Source: CAVRZY01 sp963725415
GTDB lineage: Bacteria > Acidobacteriota > Terriglobia > Bryobacterales > Bryobacteraceae
DNA length: 64,000 nt
Direction of reading: 5' to 3'
Assembly: GCA_963725415.1 (NCBI GenBank)
Contig: CAVRZY010000190.1
Coordinates: 5,748-69,747, forward strand
In this document: in pieces, positions 9,155-20,000 of the stretch
How positions within the stretch are numbered: the stretch's first letter is position 1
Layout: each line of letters starts with the position of its first letter
The notes under the pieces: model-generated
The model's database searches: none
What the model saw: the letters and a program-made list of their open reading frames with translations, nothing else
Told to the model about the DNA's origin: nothing
Translations under genes and position numbers: made by a program

Positions 9155-10491
9155 CTAGCAGGATGCTGAAATAGTAACTGTGACGACGAGGTCTTGCCTT
9201 GCAAGTCGTTTTTCAGAGTATTTGCTCCGATAGGAGAGAGCTGAGTCGTAAGCGAAAAGGGCCTATTGGGGCCTCATTTTTATCCCGGCGACCCTTTTTG
9301 GGCCGTCCGGGCGCACTTCTCCCTCGATACTTCCTCAGGTAACCGCCGCCGCCAAGTTGCGGATGCGGACCAGATTGTAGGCGGCCGCCGCCAGAGTGAA
9401 CATCCAGCGCACCAACTCCAGTCCCCGATACCGCAGCTTCCTCATTCCTCCCACCGTCTTCATCCACCCGAAGATCTCCTCGACCCGCTTGCGCTTCCGC
9501 TGGCTGATGAGGTAGCCGGCCTGCCGGGTGGTGCGAGCATCGATCGCGCTCCTACGATTCTTGTTGTTCTGCGCCACGTGCGGCGTCACCTTCAGGTTCC
9601 GGGCCTCGGCTACAAACTCGGCCGTGTCATAGTTCTTATCTGCCCCCAGGGTCACGCGGTGATCGCCGGGAATCGCCTCCGCCATCAGCAGGGCGGCGTC
9701 CCGCTCGGCTGTGCCGTTGGCCAGCAGTACTTCCGCGTTGACCACCAGCCCGTGGCGGTTCTCCATCAGCACATGCCCGCTGTAGCTCAGCTTGGCTTCC
9801 TTGCCCGCTCCCTTCCGAGCCAGCAAGGCGTCCGGGTCGGTCGTGGAGCAGTGTGTCTGGTTGCTGCGCTTCTCGCCGTGAAAGTCCACCGTGGGATTGC
9901 CCGGATCGTCCGCCGGCGGCTGCTCCTCGTGGTCTGCCCGTTTGAAGCTCTTCAGGCTCGCCCAGGCCTCCAGCAGCGTGCCGTCCACCGTAAAATGCTC
10001 GTCGGAAACCAGCTCCGAAGCTTTGGCCTCTTGCAGCACCAACTGGAACAAGAGCTTGGCGACATCGGCTTCCAGCAGGCGGTCGCGATTCTTGCTGAAG
10101 ACCGTTGCGTCCCAGACCGGCTCGTCCATGTTCAATCCCACGAACCAGCGGAACAACAGGTTATAGTCCAGTTGCTCCATCAGCATCCGCTCGCTGCGGA
10201 TGGTGTAGAAGATCTGCAGCAGAAGCGCCCGCAGCAGCCTCTCCGGCGGGATCGAGGGCCGCCCAATCTCGGAATACATGGCCGAGAACTCGGCCGACAA
10301 TTGGTTGAGAATGCGGTCCGTCATCTGGCGGATCGCCCGCAGCGGGTGGTCCTGGGGAACTCGCTGTTCCAGCGAGAGGTAGCTGAACATGGCCGATTGC
10401 TGGAGGTCTGTGCCGCGCATAGATAAAACAATTATACAACAAAATGTTTTATTCGTAACCTCCGAGACTTACTTTTTCAGCACCCTGCTAG
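9155..10491 (-). mobile_element. IS5/IS1182-like insertion sequence in a CTAG target
   Basis: CTAG is repeated directly at 9155-9158 and 10488-10491. Between them the ends are inverted repeats: 9159-9179 (CAGGATGCTGAAATAGTAAC..) matches the reverse complement of 10487-10467 at 18 of 21 positions. One transposase gene fills most of the 1,329-bp element. Intact ends and gene suggest a recent insertion between the ADP-ribosylglycohydrolase and permease genes. Confidence 0.85.
9335..10420 (-). CDS. DDE transposase of the IS5/IS1182 group
   Basis: A complete 361-residue transposase that moves the surrounding element. The N-terminal half carries the conserved helical region 'RPSIPPERLLRALLLQIFY' and 'RSERMLMEQLDYNLLFRWFVGL'. 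The catalytic core shows Asp in 'DEHFTVDGTLLEAWAS', a second acidic site in 'TLGADKNYDTAEF', and Glu in 'RKRVEEIFGWMKTVGG', the Y-x2-R/K-E region of IS4/IS5 superfamily enzymes. The reading frame is intact and the start ATG is 47 bases inside the element's right inverted repeat. Confidence 0.9.
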   Translation of the reverse strand: MRGTDLQQSAMFSYLSLEQRVPQDHPLRAIRQMTDRILNQLSAEFSAMYSEIGRPSIPPERLLRALLLQIFYTIRSERMLMEQLDYNLLFRWFVGLNMDEPVWDATVFSKNRDRLLEADVAKLLFQLVLQEAKASELVSDEHFTVDGTLLEAWASLKSFKRADHEEQPPADDPGNPTVDFHGEKRSNQTHCSTTDPDALLARKGAGKEAKLSYSGHVLMENRHGLVVNAEVLLANGTAERDAALLMAEAIPGDHRVTLGADKNYDTAEFVAEARNLKVTPHVAQNNKNRRSAIDARTTRQAGYLISQRKRKRVEEIFGWMKTVGGMRKLRYRGLELVRWMFTLAAAAYNLVRIRNLAAAVT

Positions 10492-10764
10492 GTGTCGATC
10501 GTCACCTCCGGGCAACAGAAAAGCCCGTTGGCCACACGACAGTATACACAATACTTCTCGGGGGACCCTTCCGGTTGTTCTGTCCATGCCGCGCGACTCC
10601 GGCCATCGTCCAAGAGGGCGGCCGTGGGCCGTTCCAGCCAGAAGATGTTCAGCCGGAAGACTGGGGCGACAGGAGAGGAGAGTTTGCCACCGCAAAGTCC
10701 CCGACGCCTTGGCGCCTCCGGGAGGATTACTCGCGAATTATCCTCATGATCCCTCCCTGAATCC

Positions 10765-13215
10765 TTACTCGACCCGTAGCGCCGAGGCCGGCTGGAGCCG
10801 CGTCGCCCGCAAGGCGGGTACAAGACAGGCTAGCATCGCCACGGCCGCCAGCACCAACGACACTCCCGCGAAGATCGCGGGGTCGAGCGTGTTCACCTGA
10901 TAGAGAAAACCGGCCAGCGCCCGGGTGGCGGCAAACGCGCCAGCCAACCCGAGGACCAGGCCGACCAGGGTGGTGCGCAGACCCTGGCGCAGGACCAGGC
11001 GCAGCACGTCTCCGCGCCCGGCGCCCAACGCCATGCGGACGGCCAGTTCGTGCGTGCGCCGGCTGACGGCATGCGCCATCACCCCATAGACCCCCACCAA
11101 CGCCAGCGCCAGGGCCAGCACACTGAAGGGGCCCACCAGCTTGACCGGGCCGGCCGTGTTCTGGACCGAGTCTTCCAGAAACCGGGTGTGGGTCATTACG
11201 TTGGAGATCGGCAGGCTGGAGTCGAGCTGCTGGATCTCGCGCAACACCGCCGGGATGACACCACGCGGATCACCCTCGGCACGCACGTGCAAGTACAGCC
11301 GGCGGAAGTAGTCGATCTGGCTCAAGGCCAGGCAGAAGTACGGCTGCGGGGACTCGCTGAGGGAGTCGTACTTGCCATCCTTGATCATGCCTACCACCTC
11401 CCAGGTTTGACCCGCGGACCGCAACACGTGCCCCACAGGATCCCTGCCGGGCCAATAGCGGCGCGCCATGGCTTCGTTGACGACGGCCACGCGCCTGCTG
11501 CTGGCGGTGTCACGCTGGTCGATGGGGCGTCCGCGCAGCACCGGGATGCCCAGGGTCTCGAAGTAGCGCGGCCCGACGGCGTTGAAGCGCAAGATCATCA
11601 ATTCGTCGTGGCGGGGTTGGTAACCCTCAACCGCGACGGCGTTGCGGACGTGAAGCTGCCCGAGCGGCGTATCCAGCGTCAGCGCCGCTGAGCGGACGCC
11701 CGGAAGGGCCGTCACGCGCTCAACCACCTGCCGCTGGAACTGCCGGCCCTTGGCTTCGTCATACTGCCCGTAGCCAAGATTGAGGGGCAGCACAAAACCG
11801 TTACGGGCCTCGAATCCCGGGTGTACGGCCAGAGTGTTCCCCAGGCTGCGCAGGCACAGCCCCGTGGAGATCAGCAGCACCAGCGACAGCGCCAACTGCG
11901 CGGCCACCAACCCGCTTTGGAGCCGGGTCTTGCTCCGCCCCGGGCTCACCGACAGGGACTGACCCTTCAGTGCCGCGCACTGGCCCGTCCGTGCGCTTTG
12001 GAGGGCCGGCGCCAGGCCAAACACCACCGCGCTGGCCAGCCCGAGCAGCAGCGTGTAGACCAGCACGCCGCGGTCCAGGCCGGTATCCAACTCCAGGCGT
12101 AGCTCGATGATGCCGGGTGAGAGCGCCTTGAGCAGGTCCACCCCCCAGGCGGCCAGCAACAACCCCAGGCCGCAACCCAGCGCGGCCAGCAGCAGACTTT
12201 CCGTGAGAAACTGCCGCACGATCCGGGCGCGCGAGGCCCCCAGCGCCAGCCGCACCGCGACCTCCCGCTGCCGCCCCACCACCCGTGCCAGCAGCAGGTT
12301 GGCCACGTTGCCGCAAGCGATCAGCAGCACCAGGCCTACCACCACCAGCACGATGAACATCAGTTGCTTGATCGTGTCGGTGGTATCCAGCCAGCCGATG
12401 CGGTTGCGGTCCGCCTCCACCATCGGGAACCGTTTGCCCCGGTTAGTGTTTGGGTACTCTTGCGCTAGGTTGGCCGCCAGCACGTCCGTGGCGGCTTGCG
12501 CCTGCGCCAGGCTCACGCCCGGTTTTAGCCGGGCCACCAGCTTTAGCATGGTGCGGCCCCGGGCGTTGAAATCTACCGGAAACATTGAGACCCGGCCAGA
12601 CATCATGACGGGTACGAATACTTCGGGCGCCAGGACCGAGCACAGGCCGGTAAATCCGCTGGGCGCCACTCCCACCACGGTAAAAGGGTAGTTATTGAGC
12701 AGTACGGTCTTGCCGATGATCTCGGAGTCAGAAGCGAAGCGGTTCTGCCACGCGCGGTGGCTCAGGATGGCCACCGCATGGGCATCGGGCGTCTCATCCT
12801 CCTGCGGGAAAAACGTGCGACCCAGGACCGGCTTCACGCCCAGCAGGTTGAAGTAGTTCCAGGTGACGGTCTGCGCCATGACCACTTCGGCTTGGCCGCG
12901 CGCCTTCAGCCCGATGGGATAGTAGAAATGCGCCGCCACTCCGGAGAATACCGTGTTGCGGTCGCGGAGGTCCTTGTAATCCGGGTAGGAGCTGTGGGAG
13001 TTGCGGCCCTCGGCAGGGAAGCGGGTGAACAGCGCCACCAGCCGCTCCGGCGCTTCCACCGGCAGGGGCCGCAACAACAATCCGTTGGCGAAGCTGAAGA
13101 TCGTGGTGTTGGCCCCGATGCCCAGGGCCAGCGAGAGCACCGCCAGGACGGTAACGCCGGGGCTCTTGAGGAGCATCCGCACGCCATAGCGGAGGTCCAG
13201 GAGCAGTGTGTGCAT
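10765..13215 (-). CDS. MacB/FtsX-like ABC transporter permease (acidobacterial orphan type)
   Basis: A full-length inner-membrane permease of about 816 residues with two repeated MacB-type modules. Each module has a hydrophobic segment, a large periplasmic MacB_PCD domain and FtsX helices: 'MLLKSPGVTVLAVLSLALGIGANTTIFSF' at the start, FtsX helices around 'RQREVAVRLALGASRARIVRQF' in the middle, and the second FtsX block 'RTHELAVRMALGAGRGDVLRLV' near the end. Such permeases lack an adjacent ATPase gene in Acidobacteria and may couple to one encoded elsewhere; their substrate is unknown. Start: the conserved family N-terminus 'MHTLLLDLRYGVRMLL' begins at 13215; open sequence upstream is not homologous. 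It is a paralogue of the three decayed permease tails in the window. Confidence 0.88.
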   Translation of the reverse strand: MHTLLLDLRYGVRMLLKSPGVTVLAVLSLALGIGANTTIFSFANGLLLRPLPVEAPERLVALFTRFPAEGRNSHSSYPDYKDLRDRNTVFSGVAAHFYYPIGLKARGQAEVVMAQTVTWNYFNLLGVKPVLGRTFFPQEDETPDAHAVAILSHRAWQNRFASDSEIIGKTVLLNNYPFTVVGVAPSGFTGLCSVLAPEVFVPVMMSGRVSMFPVDFNARGRTMLKLVARLKPGVSLAQAQAATDVLAANLAQEYPNTNRGKRFPMVEADRNRIGWLDTTDTIKQLMFIVLVVVGLVLLIACGNVANLLLARVVGRQREVAVRLALGASRARIVRQFLTESLLLAALGCGLGLLLAAWGVDLLKALSPGIIELRLELDTGLDRGVLVYTLLLGLASAVVFGLAPALQSARTGQCAALKGQSLSVSPGRSKTRLQSGLVAAQLALSLVLLISTGLCLRSLGNTLAVHPGFEARNGFVLPLNLGYGQYDEAKGRQFQRQVVERVTALPGVRSAALTLDTPLGQLHVRNAVAVEGYQPRHDELMILRFNAVGPRYFETLGIPVLRGRPIDQRDTASSRRVAVVNEAMARRYWPGRDPVGHVLRSAGQTWEVVGMIKDGKYDSLSESPQPYFCLALSQIDYFRRLYLHVRAEGDPRGVIPAVLREIQQLDSSLPISNVMTHTRFLEDSVQNTAGPVKLVGPFSVLALALALVGVYGVMAHAVSRRTHELAVRMALGAGRGDVLRLVLRQGLRTTLVGLVLGLAGAFAATRALAGFLYQVNTLDPAIFAGVSLVLAAVAMLACLVPALRATRLQPASALRVE

Positions 13216-13410
13216 GCCTGTCTTCCTTTCTACCAACGTAGGGAGGGCAACTGAAGTTCCAATCGGCAATTCCGCGGAACGCAACAAGTTAACGGCTGGC
13301 GTTCGAGCCCGGATGTCCGCTGGTGGGACGGGCCATCCCAGGAGCGGACAGCGTCGCCCGCCCAGCAGCACGGAAAGAACCGGCTGCCGGATTGATCTGA
13401 GGGCGGTAGC

Positions 13411-13640
13411 GGTGTAGTCTACAAGGCCCGCGACATGCACTTGGACCGCTTCGTCGCCATCAAGGTCCTGCCGCCGCAGAGAGTGGCCGACCCCACGCGT
13501 AAAGCGCGCTTCCTACAGGAAGCCAGAGCCGCCAGCGCGCTGAATCACCCCAACATCATCCACGTTTACGACGTCACCGCAGACAACGGCGTGGACTTCA
13601 TCGCCAAGGAGTACGTCGCCGGCAAGACGCCAGCCGAGCC
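13411..13640 (+). pseudogene. Ser/Thr protein kinase fragment (N-lobe)
   Basis: The frame reads 'GVVYKARD' then 'LDRFVAIKVLPP' (the VAIK lysine), 'ARFLQEARAASALNHPNI' and 'VDFIAKEYVAGKT', which is subdomains I end to V of a bacterial Hanks-type kinase. The glycine-rich loop start is missing and nothing after the hinge (no HRD, no DFG) remains. It has no start codon of its own in a sensible place and is followed by non-homologous sequence. Confidence 0.75.
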
Positions 13641-13676
13641 CGGAGCCCACGCGGCGCTCGAAAGGTCAAGGACGCA

Positions 13677-13733
13677 ATGGTCGGCCAAACCATCCCGCAC
13701 TACCGCGGCCTCGACAAACTCGGCGTAGGGTTT
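13677..13733 (+). pseudogene. Start stub of a Ser/Thr protein kinase
   Basis: From ATG at 13677 the codons read 'MVGQTIPHYRGLDKLGVGF', the signature opening of bacterial Ser/Thr kinases (usually M-I-G-Q-T-I-x-H-Y-R then the glycine loop). The match stops there. It lies just after the N-lobe fragment rather than before it, so the two are rearranged pieces, possibly of two genes. Confidence 0.6.
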
Positions 13734-14129
13734 CTGGCCGAAGTCTCCTGCGTCGCGGAGCTTCATCGCGAGTATCCAAGTCAAGCTGTGGCCGGAGGCC
13801 TGGGCAGAACTGCTTGAGGTGTAGGGCCTGGATCACGGCCAATCCGGAAACTATCCGCCGATTCTGGCGCAGCCGGGCCCGGCACTTGACGATAGTTCTG
13901 CGAAGCGGGCCCGAAGTCCCCTTGTGGGAGATGTGCCGGGCGGCTGCTGCTCCGCGCCGCTTCTCTGCCTTCTGTGAGGACGATGCCCCGCTGAAGAATC
14001 CGCGCGACAAACGACACGTGCGAGCTCACGCCCTCGCCATCCCCCCGGCGATCCGTGGTATTGAGAATAGGTGTCGAGCGAGCTGTGTGCAGCCCATTGC
14101 AAGCTCGTCAGAGGCCAAAAAGGCATTCG

Positions 14130-14459
14130 ATGGAGAACTCCGAGAAGGACCGCCTGGCAACCGCGGTGGTGGACCGCTGGTGCTCTTTCCAGGACGCACT
14201 GGCAGGGGCGAAGCGGAGATATCCCTTACAGGACTTCCTTTCGTTTGCGGACGCCGCCAGACGCTATATCGAGGTGGCCCGTCACGATCAACTCCTACGT
14301 AGGGACGTTGCCAACACCATAAACGGCCTGGCGGAGATTCTCCGCTCGGAGAGAAAACGCGTACCGGGGAGAGTCCTGTCCGAGGCAGACCGGCTGGAGT
14401 GTTTGTTTTTCGGCGGGTTCGATCCGCACTCTAAGGGGGACGAGCCGCCCGGTCTGTAG
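14130..14459 (+). CDS. Hypothetical protein, 109 residues
   Basis: The frame from ATG 14130 gives a soluble, mainly helical protein rich in charged residues ('MENSEKDRLATAVVDRWCSF' at the start, 'DFLSFADAARRYIEVARHD' in the middle). I recognise no family. It sits between kinase fragments and a HEPN-like gene on the other strand, in a region of decayed and mobile DNA. Codon use is compatible with a real gene, but an accidental frame is possible. Confidence 0.4.
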   Translation: MENSEKDRLATAVVDRWCSFQDALAGAKRRYPLQDFLSFADAARRYIEVARHDQLLRRDVANTINGLAEILRSERKRVPGRVLSEADRLECLFFGGFDPHSKGDEPPGL

Positions 14460-14898
14460 GTCAGGCTCCGCGTAGGGCGTCGGGGCGCAGCGTCAACCGC
14501 TGCGGGGCGAGCGTGTCCGCCACATGCGCGCCGGCGCTCGGCTGCGCCCAGTCCGGGCCAGGCCGCTGTTAGCGCCGAGCGCGGCATGGCGATCTGCGGG
14601 GACCTATCCGGGCGCTGTGGAGGCTCAGCGGGCCTGACCACCCTCGGGTAGCTCCCCAGCGCTGGACGCCCGTGGTGCCCGGGCGACTCGCTCGCACTCG
14701 TGGTGCTGCGGGGAATCGTGCCGGCTCCGCCACTTGTCCGGGGAGGCGACTCCCCGTCCAAGTGGACGTAACCTCGGATGATCGGAGGCGGTGGTCGGCT
14801 GATTGCGTGACCACGACCGTCGTCAAATAACCCGAGGAAAAAAGCCACACGACGTTCAGTCGCCGAAATCGGCGGCAAACGAATACACCCGAGATTAC
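14460..14898. other. Unassigned stretch, no gene seen
   Basis: About 440 bases of high-GC sequence between two accessory genes. No frame here shows a recognisable domain, and no RNA gene or strong hairpin is evident. Confidence 0.5.
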
Positions 14899-15525
14899 TT
14901 AGCGGCGCATGAAGTAATGCGGCCGTCCAAGTGGCTGAAATGTGCGGCGCGTCTTGCCAGAGATCAAACTCATCAGCTTATTGAGAACGCTGAGGCAGGT
15001 GCGAAAGTCAGCTCTGGAGAAAAATCCGACATCTACAGGCCCGATGTCAGCGATCGTGCGGGGAGCCATATCGGTTGGTATTTTGGCGATGGGATATCGC
15101 CCTGCGAAGCGAATGAACTTGGCGAGACGAGTGAGGACATCGGCTTCCCGTGCATTCGGCGAGAAGCCGACGATTTTCGAGAGTCGAATAAGATCATGTT
15201 CCGCGCCGGCGCCGGGCACGCCTTTAAACTTTCCATCCTTAACGATTTCATTGCCCTGCTTGACCCAGTAGCATTTCAAGGCGCATTCGATTGCATAACC
15301 AAGAAGCATCGCTCTAACGGACAGGACAGCGGGCATCACAATGCGGCCCTTGCGCGGTTCTTGATGAGATGATCGCTCGCCAATCATTCTGGCCGCGTCT
15401 TCAAGAACAAAGACCCAATACATCCAAGCCATCCAGTGGTTGCCCCAAAACTCATGGACTTGTTCAGGAGTTTGGCCAGCTTTCCAAATGTCGCCGAATT
15501 CGATCGTACGCGAGCGTTTCGCCAT
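14899..15525 (-). CDS. HEPN-like hypothetical protein
   Basis: A soluble ~208-residue protein. Its centre, 'LSVRAMLLGYAIECALKCYW', followed about 25 residues later by 'GAEHDLIRLSKIVGF', has the pattern of HEPN-type helical domains: a hydrophobic G-Y-x-x-E-C-x-L-K helix and a later H-D-L-x-x-L helix. No canonical R-x4-6-H RNase motif is obvious, so it may be a non-catalytic or diverged member. HEPN proteins are often toxins or abortive-infection effectors. Neighbouring defence-like genes support that reading but do not prove it. Start chosen at 'MAKRSRTIEF' (15525); an upstream in-frame ATG at 15567 adds 14 unlikely residues. Confidence 0.5.
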   Translation of the reverse strand: MAKRSRTIEFGDIWKAGQTPEQVHEFWGNHWMAWMYWVFVLEDAARMIGERSSHQEPRKGRIVMPAVLSVRAMLLGYAIECALKCYWVKQGNEIVKDGKFKGVPGAGAEHDLIRLSKIVGFSPNAREADVLTRLAKFIRFAGRYPIAKIPTDMAPRTIADIGPVDVGFFSRADFRTCLSVLNKLMSLISGKTRRTFQPLGRPHYFMRR

Positions 15526-15783
15526 AGCCGCTGCACAGCGAGAAACTAAACTATACCAGAGCAGCATTGTCTCAGAGCATCAGCGACTGTCGACTGACGA
15601 AGAGGGAAACCCTCCTGGCCCGCATCCACCTAGCCGAACTGCTGCTTTTACTAGCCGATAAGGCATGTTATCGCCTCGAAGCCTGAGGCTGCGTGGTACT
15701 TGGACGAAAAACGCCCGTCCCGGAATTGTGGTCCCCTGACGTCTGGCAAGTTATTGTAGCTGAGCACGATCCGCCTCGCGCAC

Positions 15784-16909
15784 GGGATAGGTACGCGCAA
15801 ACGCGTATGCAAAACGAGATCTGGTCTCCCCTGGGCCGTGGAGCCGGCAAGCCGGAGGGGTGCCACGAGGCCAAAGATTTCGGGATGCGGCGATCGAGGT
15901 GCTCTCCGTCCGGAGCTGCTTCACCACTCTGATTTTCGACGTCCAGGGAGGAGAACCGTGGCCTGCGCCCGGAGGACCGGGCCGGCGCCCTGCGCGTGGC
16001 GCTCATCAACCAGCGCGCCGCGGAGCGGTATTTCCCCAACCAGAACCCCATCGGCAAGCGCATCGCTTATGGCACCAAGCCCAAGCCAAGCAGTTGGATG
16101 ACCATCGTGGGCATCGTAGGGAACGTTAGAGATGCTGGGGTCTACCGCCCGGGTCTCAATGTTCTGTACGCTCCCCTGAGCCAGTTCGACGTGACCCCTA
16201 GAACCATGAGCCTGGTCCTGCGGACCACCGTAGAGCCGGAGACTCTCAGCCAGGCTGTCCGGCGCGAGTTGGCTGAACTGGACCGCGACGCGGCGGTCTT
16301 CCTGGTCAAGATCATGGAGCAGGTGGTCTACGACTCGACCACGGGGACGCGGCTGCTGTCCCGGCTGCTGACCATCTTCAGCGGGCTGGCCCTGGTGCTG
16401 GCGCTGATCGGAGTCTACGGCGTGATGTCCTGCTGGTCACGCAGCGCACCCACGAGTTCGGCGTGCGGATGGCTTTGGGCGCCGGGCGCGGCGCCATCCT
16501 GCGTCTGGTCCTCCGCGACGGGCTGCGCCAGGGTCTGAAAGGTACGCTTCTGGGAATCTCCTGTGCCGTTGGTGTCAGCCGGCCCCTCGGCCAGTACATC
16601 ATCGAGATGTCGCCCCTTCACGTGGCAACCTGTGTCGGCGCCGCCGCCCTGGTCCTCGGCGTGGCCCTGATCGCCAGCTTGGTCGCCGCCCACCGCGCCT
16701 CCCGCGTGGACCCTCTGGCCGCCCTGCGCCACGAGTAGCTGCGCTGAACTTCCCGCCCACCCGCGCAGCGGCGCCAGCACAGTCCACCGGTGGCAGCGGG
16801 AGCAGGCCCCAAGTCGCACCCGTGTCTACCTTCAGTCCTCAGCTTCCGGGTAGGGCCTGTACGGCCGAGTGGTCCGGCTCCTCCGGTCAACACAAGCCGA
16901 CTTAGTCGC
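15784..16909 (+). repeat. Permease-tail direct repeat, copy 2 of 3
   Basis: Matches copy 3 (21,734-22,881) almost throughout, from a 'ggatag' motif and 'caaacgcgtatgc' at its left end to 'cacaagccgactt' at its right. It includes ~170 bases of shared non-permease DNA upstream, the permease tail, and a decayed HTH gene start downstream. Copies 2 and 3 bracket the HNH-STAND gene. Confidence 0.82.
15996..16738 (+). pseudogene. MacB/FtsX-type permease, 3' remnant (copy 2)
   Basis: Reads from 'VALINQRAAERYFPNQNPIG' through 'TIVGIVGNVRDAG' to the first FtsX helix. One C is then lost near 16,430 ('tcctgctgg' against 'tcctgcctgg' in copies 1 and 3) and the frame changes. The rest, 'MALGAGRGAILRLVL' to 'DPLAALRHE', is in the next frame. 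No permease N-terminus is present. It is a truncated and frameshifted remnant. Confidence 0.8.
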
Positions 16910-17074
16910 TGTATCGAAAGCGAACCGGCGCGTGCCTGCTCACTGCTCCCGAAGCTATCGTCGCCGGCTCGCTTCCGATACAGCCCTAAGACTTCCGGGG
17001 ACCTATTCGGGTTCAGGCGACTTCTGCTGGTACCCGATTATGCGGCCAGTTGAATCCTGCCGGATCTTTGGGGG

Positions 17075-20000
17075 TCACCTGGGAAGACGCCTGTCCAGAT
17101 CTCCAAGAACCTCAGGAATTTTGTAAGCATCAAGATCCATGAGCCGCTCGAATATGTCGAGTCCGCAAGACCGCGTTTCCGGAAATCGTTGAAGCGTCAA
17201 TGAGATATCAATCAAATCACCAGCCGAGCCGGCCCATGCAGTACGGATGTCTGCGATCTCCTTGCCGCATTCGGCCAGCAGGCTGGTCACAACTCGGCAG
17301 ACACGCTGACACTCCGATCCATCTTCGAGCAGCTCCTTGAGCCTGTCTACAAGAAGTCCAGAATGCCCGTGCCTGAGCACGTGAGGATGTGCTGTTAGGC
17401 CGTCCAAGATCTGCTGCGTGTACTTGTCGACGAGCAACCGGCCTGAACGGTGAAACACCGAAAGCCATGCCTGCGCTACTGACTCATCTGCGTTGGGCAA
17501 GAGGTCTAAGAGTACCTGTGTCGCAGTGGCACGTGCGTTCGGAAGCCCCCACAATTCAGCAGAAATAAACGCAAGACCAACACGCATCGCTCTGACCTTC
17601 TCGCCCTCCGGGTTGTCGCTCCTCAGGACACGCCCGACGAGTTCTCTACAATGGTTGTCGTCCGGAGCTAGCGCGTGTCGCAGCATTGCGATCTCGGCTG
17701 CTGCTTGTGGCCCCTCTTTCCATCCGCCGGTCTCCCACTGCGTCAGGCAGAAGTGCGTCAAGGAAGGCGGCACCCAATTGTGCGCTCGGGCCAATAGGTG
17801 CACTGCCCCTTCGCTGTTCAGTACTTCTAGATTGCTTTCCAAGAGCTGCTGGACGAAGGCCGCAGCCCGCCCCCTTTCTGCGTGGGCAAGGTGTACGAGC
17901 TCGCGGTGTGCAAGAGCGACCCAGACCTCGGGATCCTCGCGCCGATGGAGATGCCGTTCCAATACCCCCAACCAACCATCCGCGTCCACCGGCTTGCGGT
18001 TGAAATAGCCTAGGAAAAGCGCGTGGAGGATCGGATAGTTGCCCTGCGGCAGAATGTGAACCCCTTGGGCTAAGAGAATGCTGCGGGGGCTTGTTTCGCG
18101 GGAATGTGATTCTCGGATCCCGCCGGGACTGGCTTCGTCCCGAAGCCATGCCTCTAAGAGACGACACGTCTTCGCGTCCAGTCCGCCGATTTCTGGAGCG
18201 AGTTTCGCTAGGCACCATGCAGCTCCGAAGCGGAAGTCCACCGATTGAAAGCCGCGCACATCAAGCTCGTGGATAGCGTGAATCAGGTTGGATGCATCAC
18301 GCTGGTCGGCCTCGGACATCACTCGAAGGGCCTCGGCAGCATAACGCTCGTGACGGCCTGGCTGCAGCCGCTCCAGCAATTGGAGTGCCCTCTGCCGGTT
18401 TGCCTTGGCGAACTCACCGAAAGCACGGGACGCCTCAATAGCTCCGCCCTTGAGTAGGTGACGCGGGTGATCCCCTCCTGTGCCATCGTGTAATTCATCA
18501 AAGAAATGAAGGAGATTGGCGTCCGACGCCTTCTGCATCTGATCTGGAGACACTGGGCTGCCAATGACACCGCCCTCGGTCTCTCCCATATCCCAGTTCT
18601 GCGTGTGCGGTAGCGCCCGCTCCTCTTCCTCCAACAACTTCGCGGTTTCAGATGATAGACATTCCACCGGAAACGCTCTAAGCAGGCGCAAGCGGTGCTC
18701 CCGATTCCATCGCAGCCGATCTCTCCTGTCGCTCGGATCCAGATGTGGATTGTGCCTGATGTAGTGCCAGGAGACAATGTACCGCTCAAGATCCGGTCGC
18801 ACCTGTTCGTTCAGGTGTGGCACGATCGCTCTGATCAGGTCACGGCTCTCGCGGTGAACGTCCGAGTAGGGGCCGATAGCGAGCCGACGCACGTCCGAGA
18901 GCAGGTATCGCGATATGCGCTCTGCGTAGGCTGGCGGCAGTGCTCTAAGACCGCGAGCGAGCAGGCGGTGCACAGTCAGGAGATCGCTGCCACTTTGCTC
19001 GTTGAAAAAGGCCAGAAAATCCTCCGGAACGCTGGCTGCAAGACCGACCACCCCTGCCTCCAAGGCAATCGTCAGCTCATGACGCATTACCTTGCTGTCG
19101 CCCTGAAGATCAAATACCGGATCGCTTCGGTACGCCTGAACCCGCTCGTTTTCAGCCCGTGCATACTTGGATGCAACATGGACCACCCAAGGCCACACTT
19201 GCTCCACAAAGGCGCGCGGTGCGGCCTCAGCCACCTTGCTCAAGCCGTGCCAACGTGAAGAGTCCGATACGATTTCTTCTACGGCTCTATGTGCCGAATC
19301 ACCGTGCAGGAGCTGGTAGGTCACTTTTTCTGAATCTGGCGCGTCGTCTGGCGGTGGGGGCGGCACCCGAATAGGTTCTGCTTCTGCCGCTTCGAGCTGA
19401 CTCCACAGCTCAGCCGCGACAACTCGCGGCGCCAGATCCGGGCAGCTTTTGGATACAGCGTCTGCGATGTTCCGAACGAAGACACTGTGGTGCGGCGCAC
19501 GGCGCACAATAGTCTCGGCAAACCGAACTGCGCGCTCGTCCCATTGCTTCAGATCCCACAGAGTCTGGAGGGTCAGACCATCGCGCTGCGGATCAGGTAA
19601 CCAACAGCGTTCGATTAGCGTGAGTGCAGTGTCCCGATCAAAATCCAATGCGCGGCGAATTATCCACGATGCCTGCCAGGCTGATTCGGCATCACCGGAC
19701 ATGAGTGTAGGCAGATGTACCTGAAGCCTGGCGAACCAGGCAGGGTTGCCCTCCATCGCCCTAATCGCCTTGGCTCGCAACGTCGGAGTCTCTAGTACTG
19801 GCAAAAGCCAGCCGATCTCGATTGGGTTCGGATCAGCGACCTGTCCAAGGAACGCGATGAGTAGATACCGGATGTGTCGCCGCAAGTCAGGCCGGTCCCA
19901 CAGGGTCCGAAACTCACGGTGGTAACCTTCGGGGTCCGCATCCCGCAGATAATGCAGGGCACTCCATACCGTGGGGCGCACGAACAGCGCATCCTGGCGA

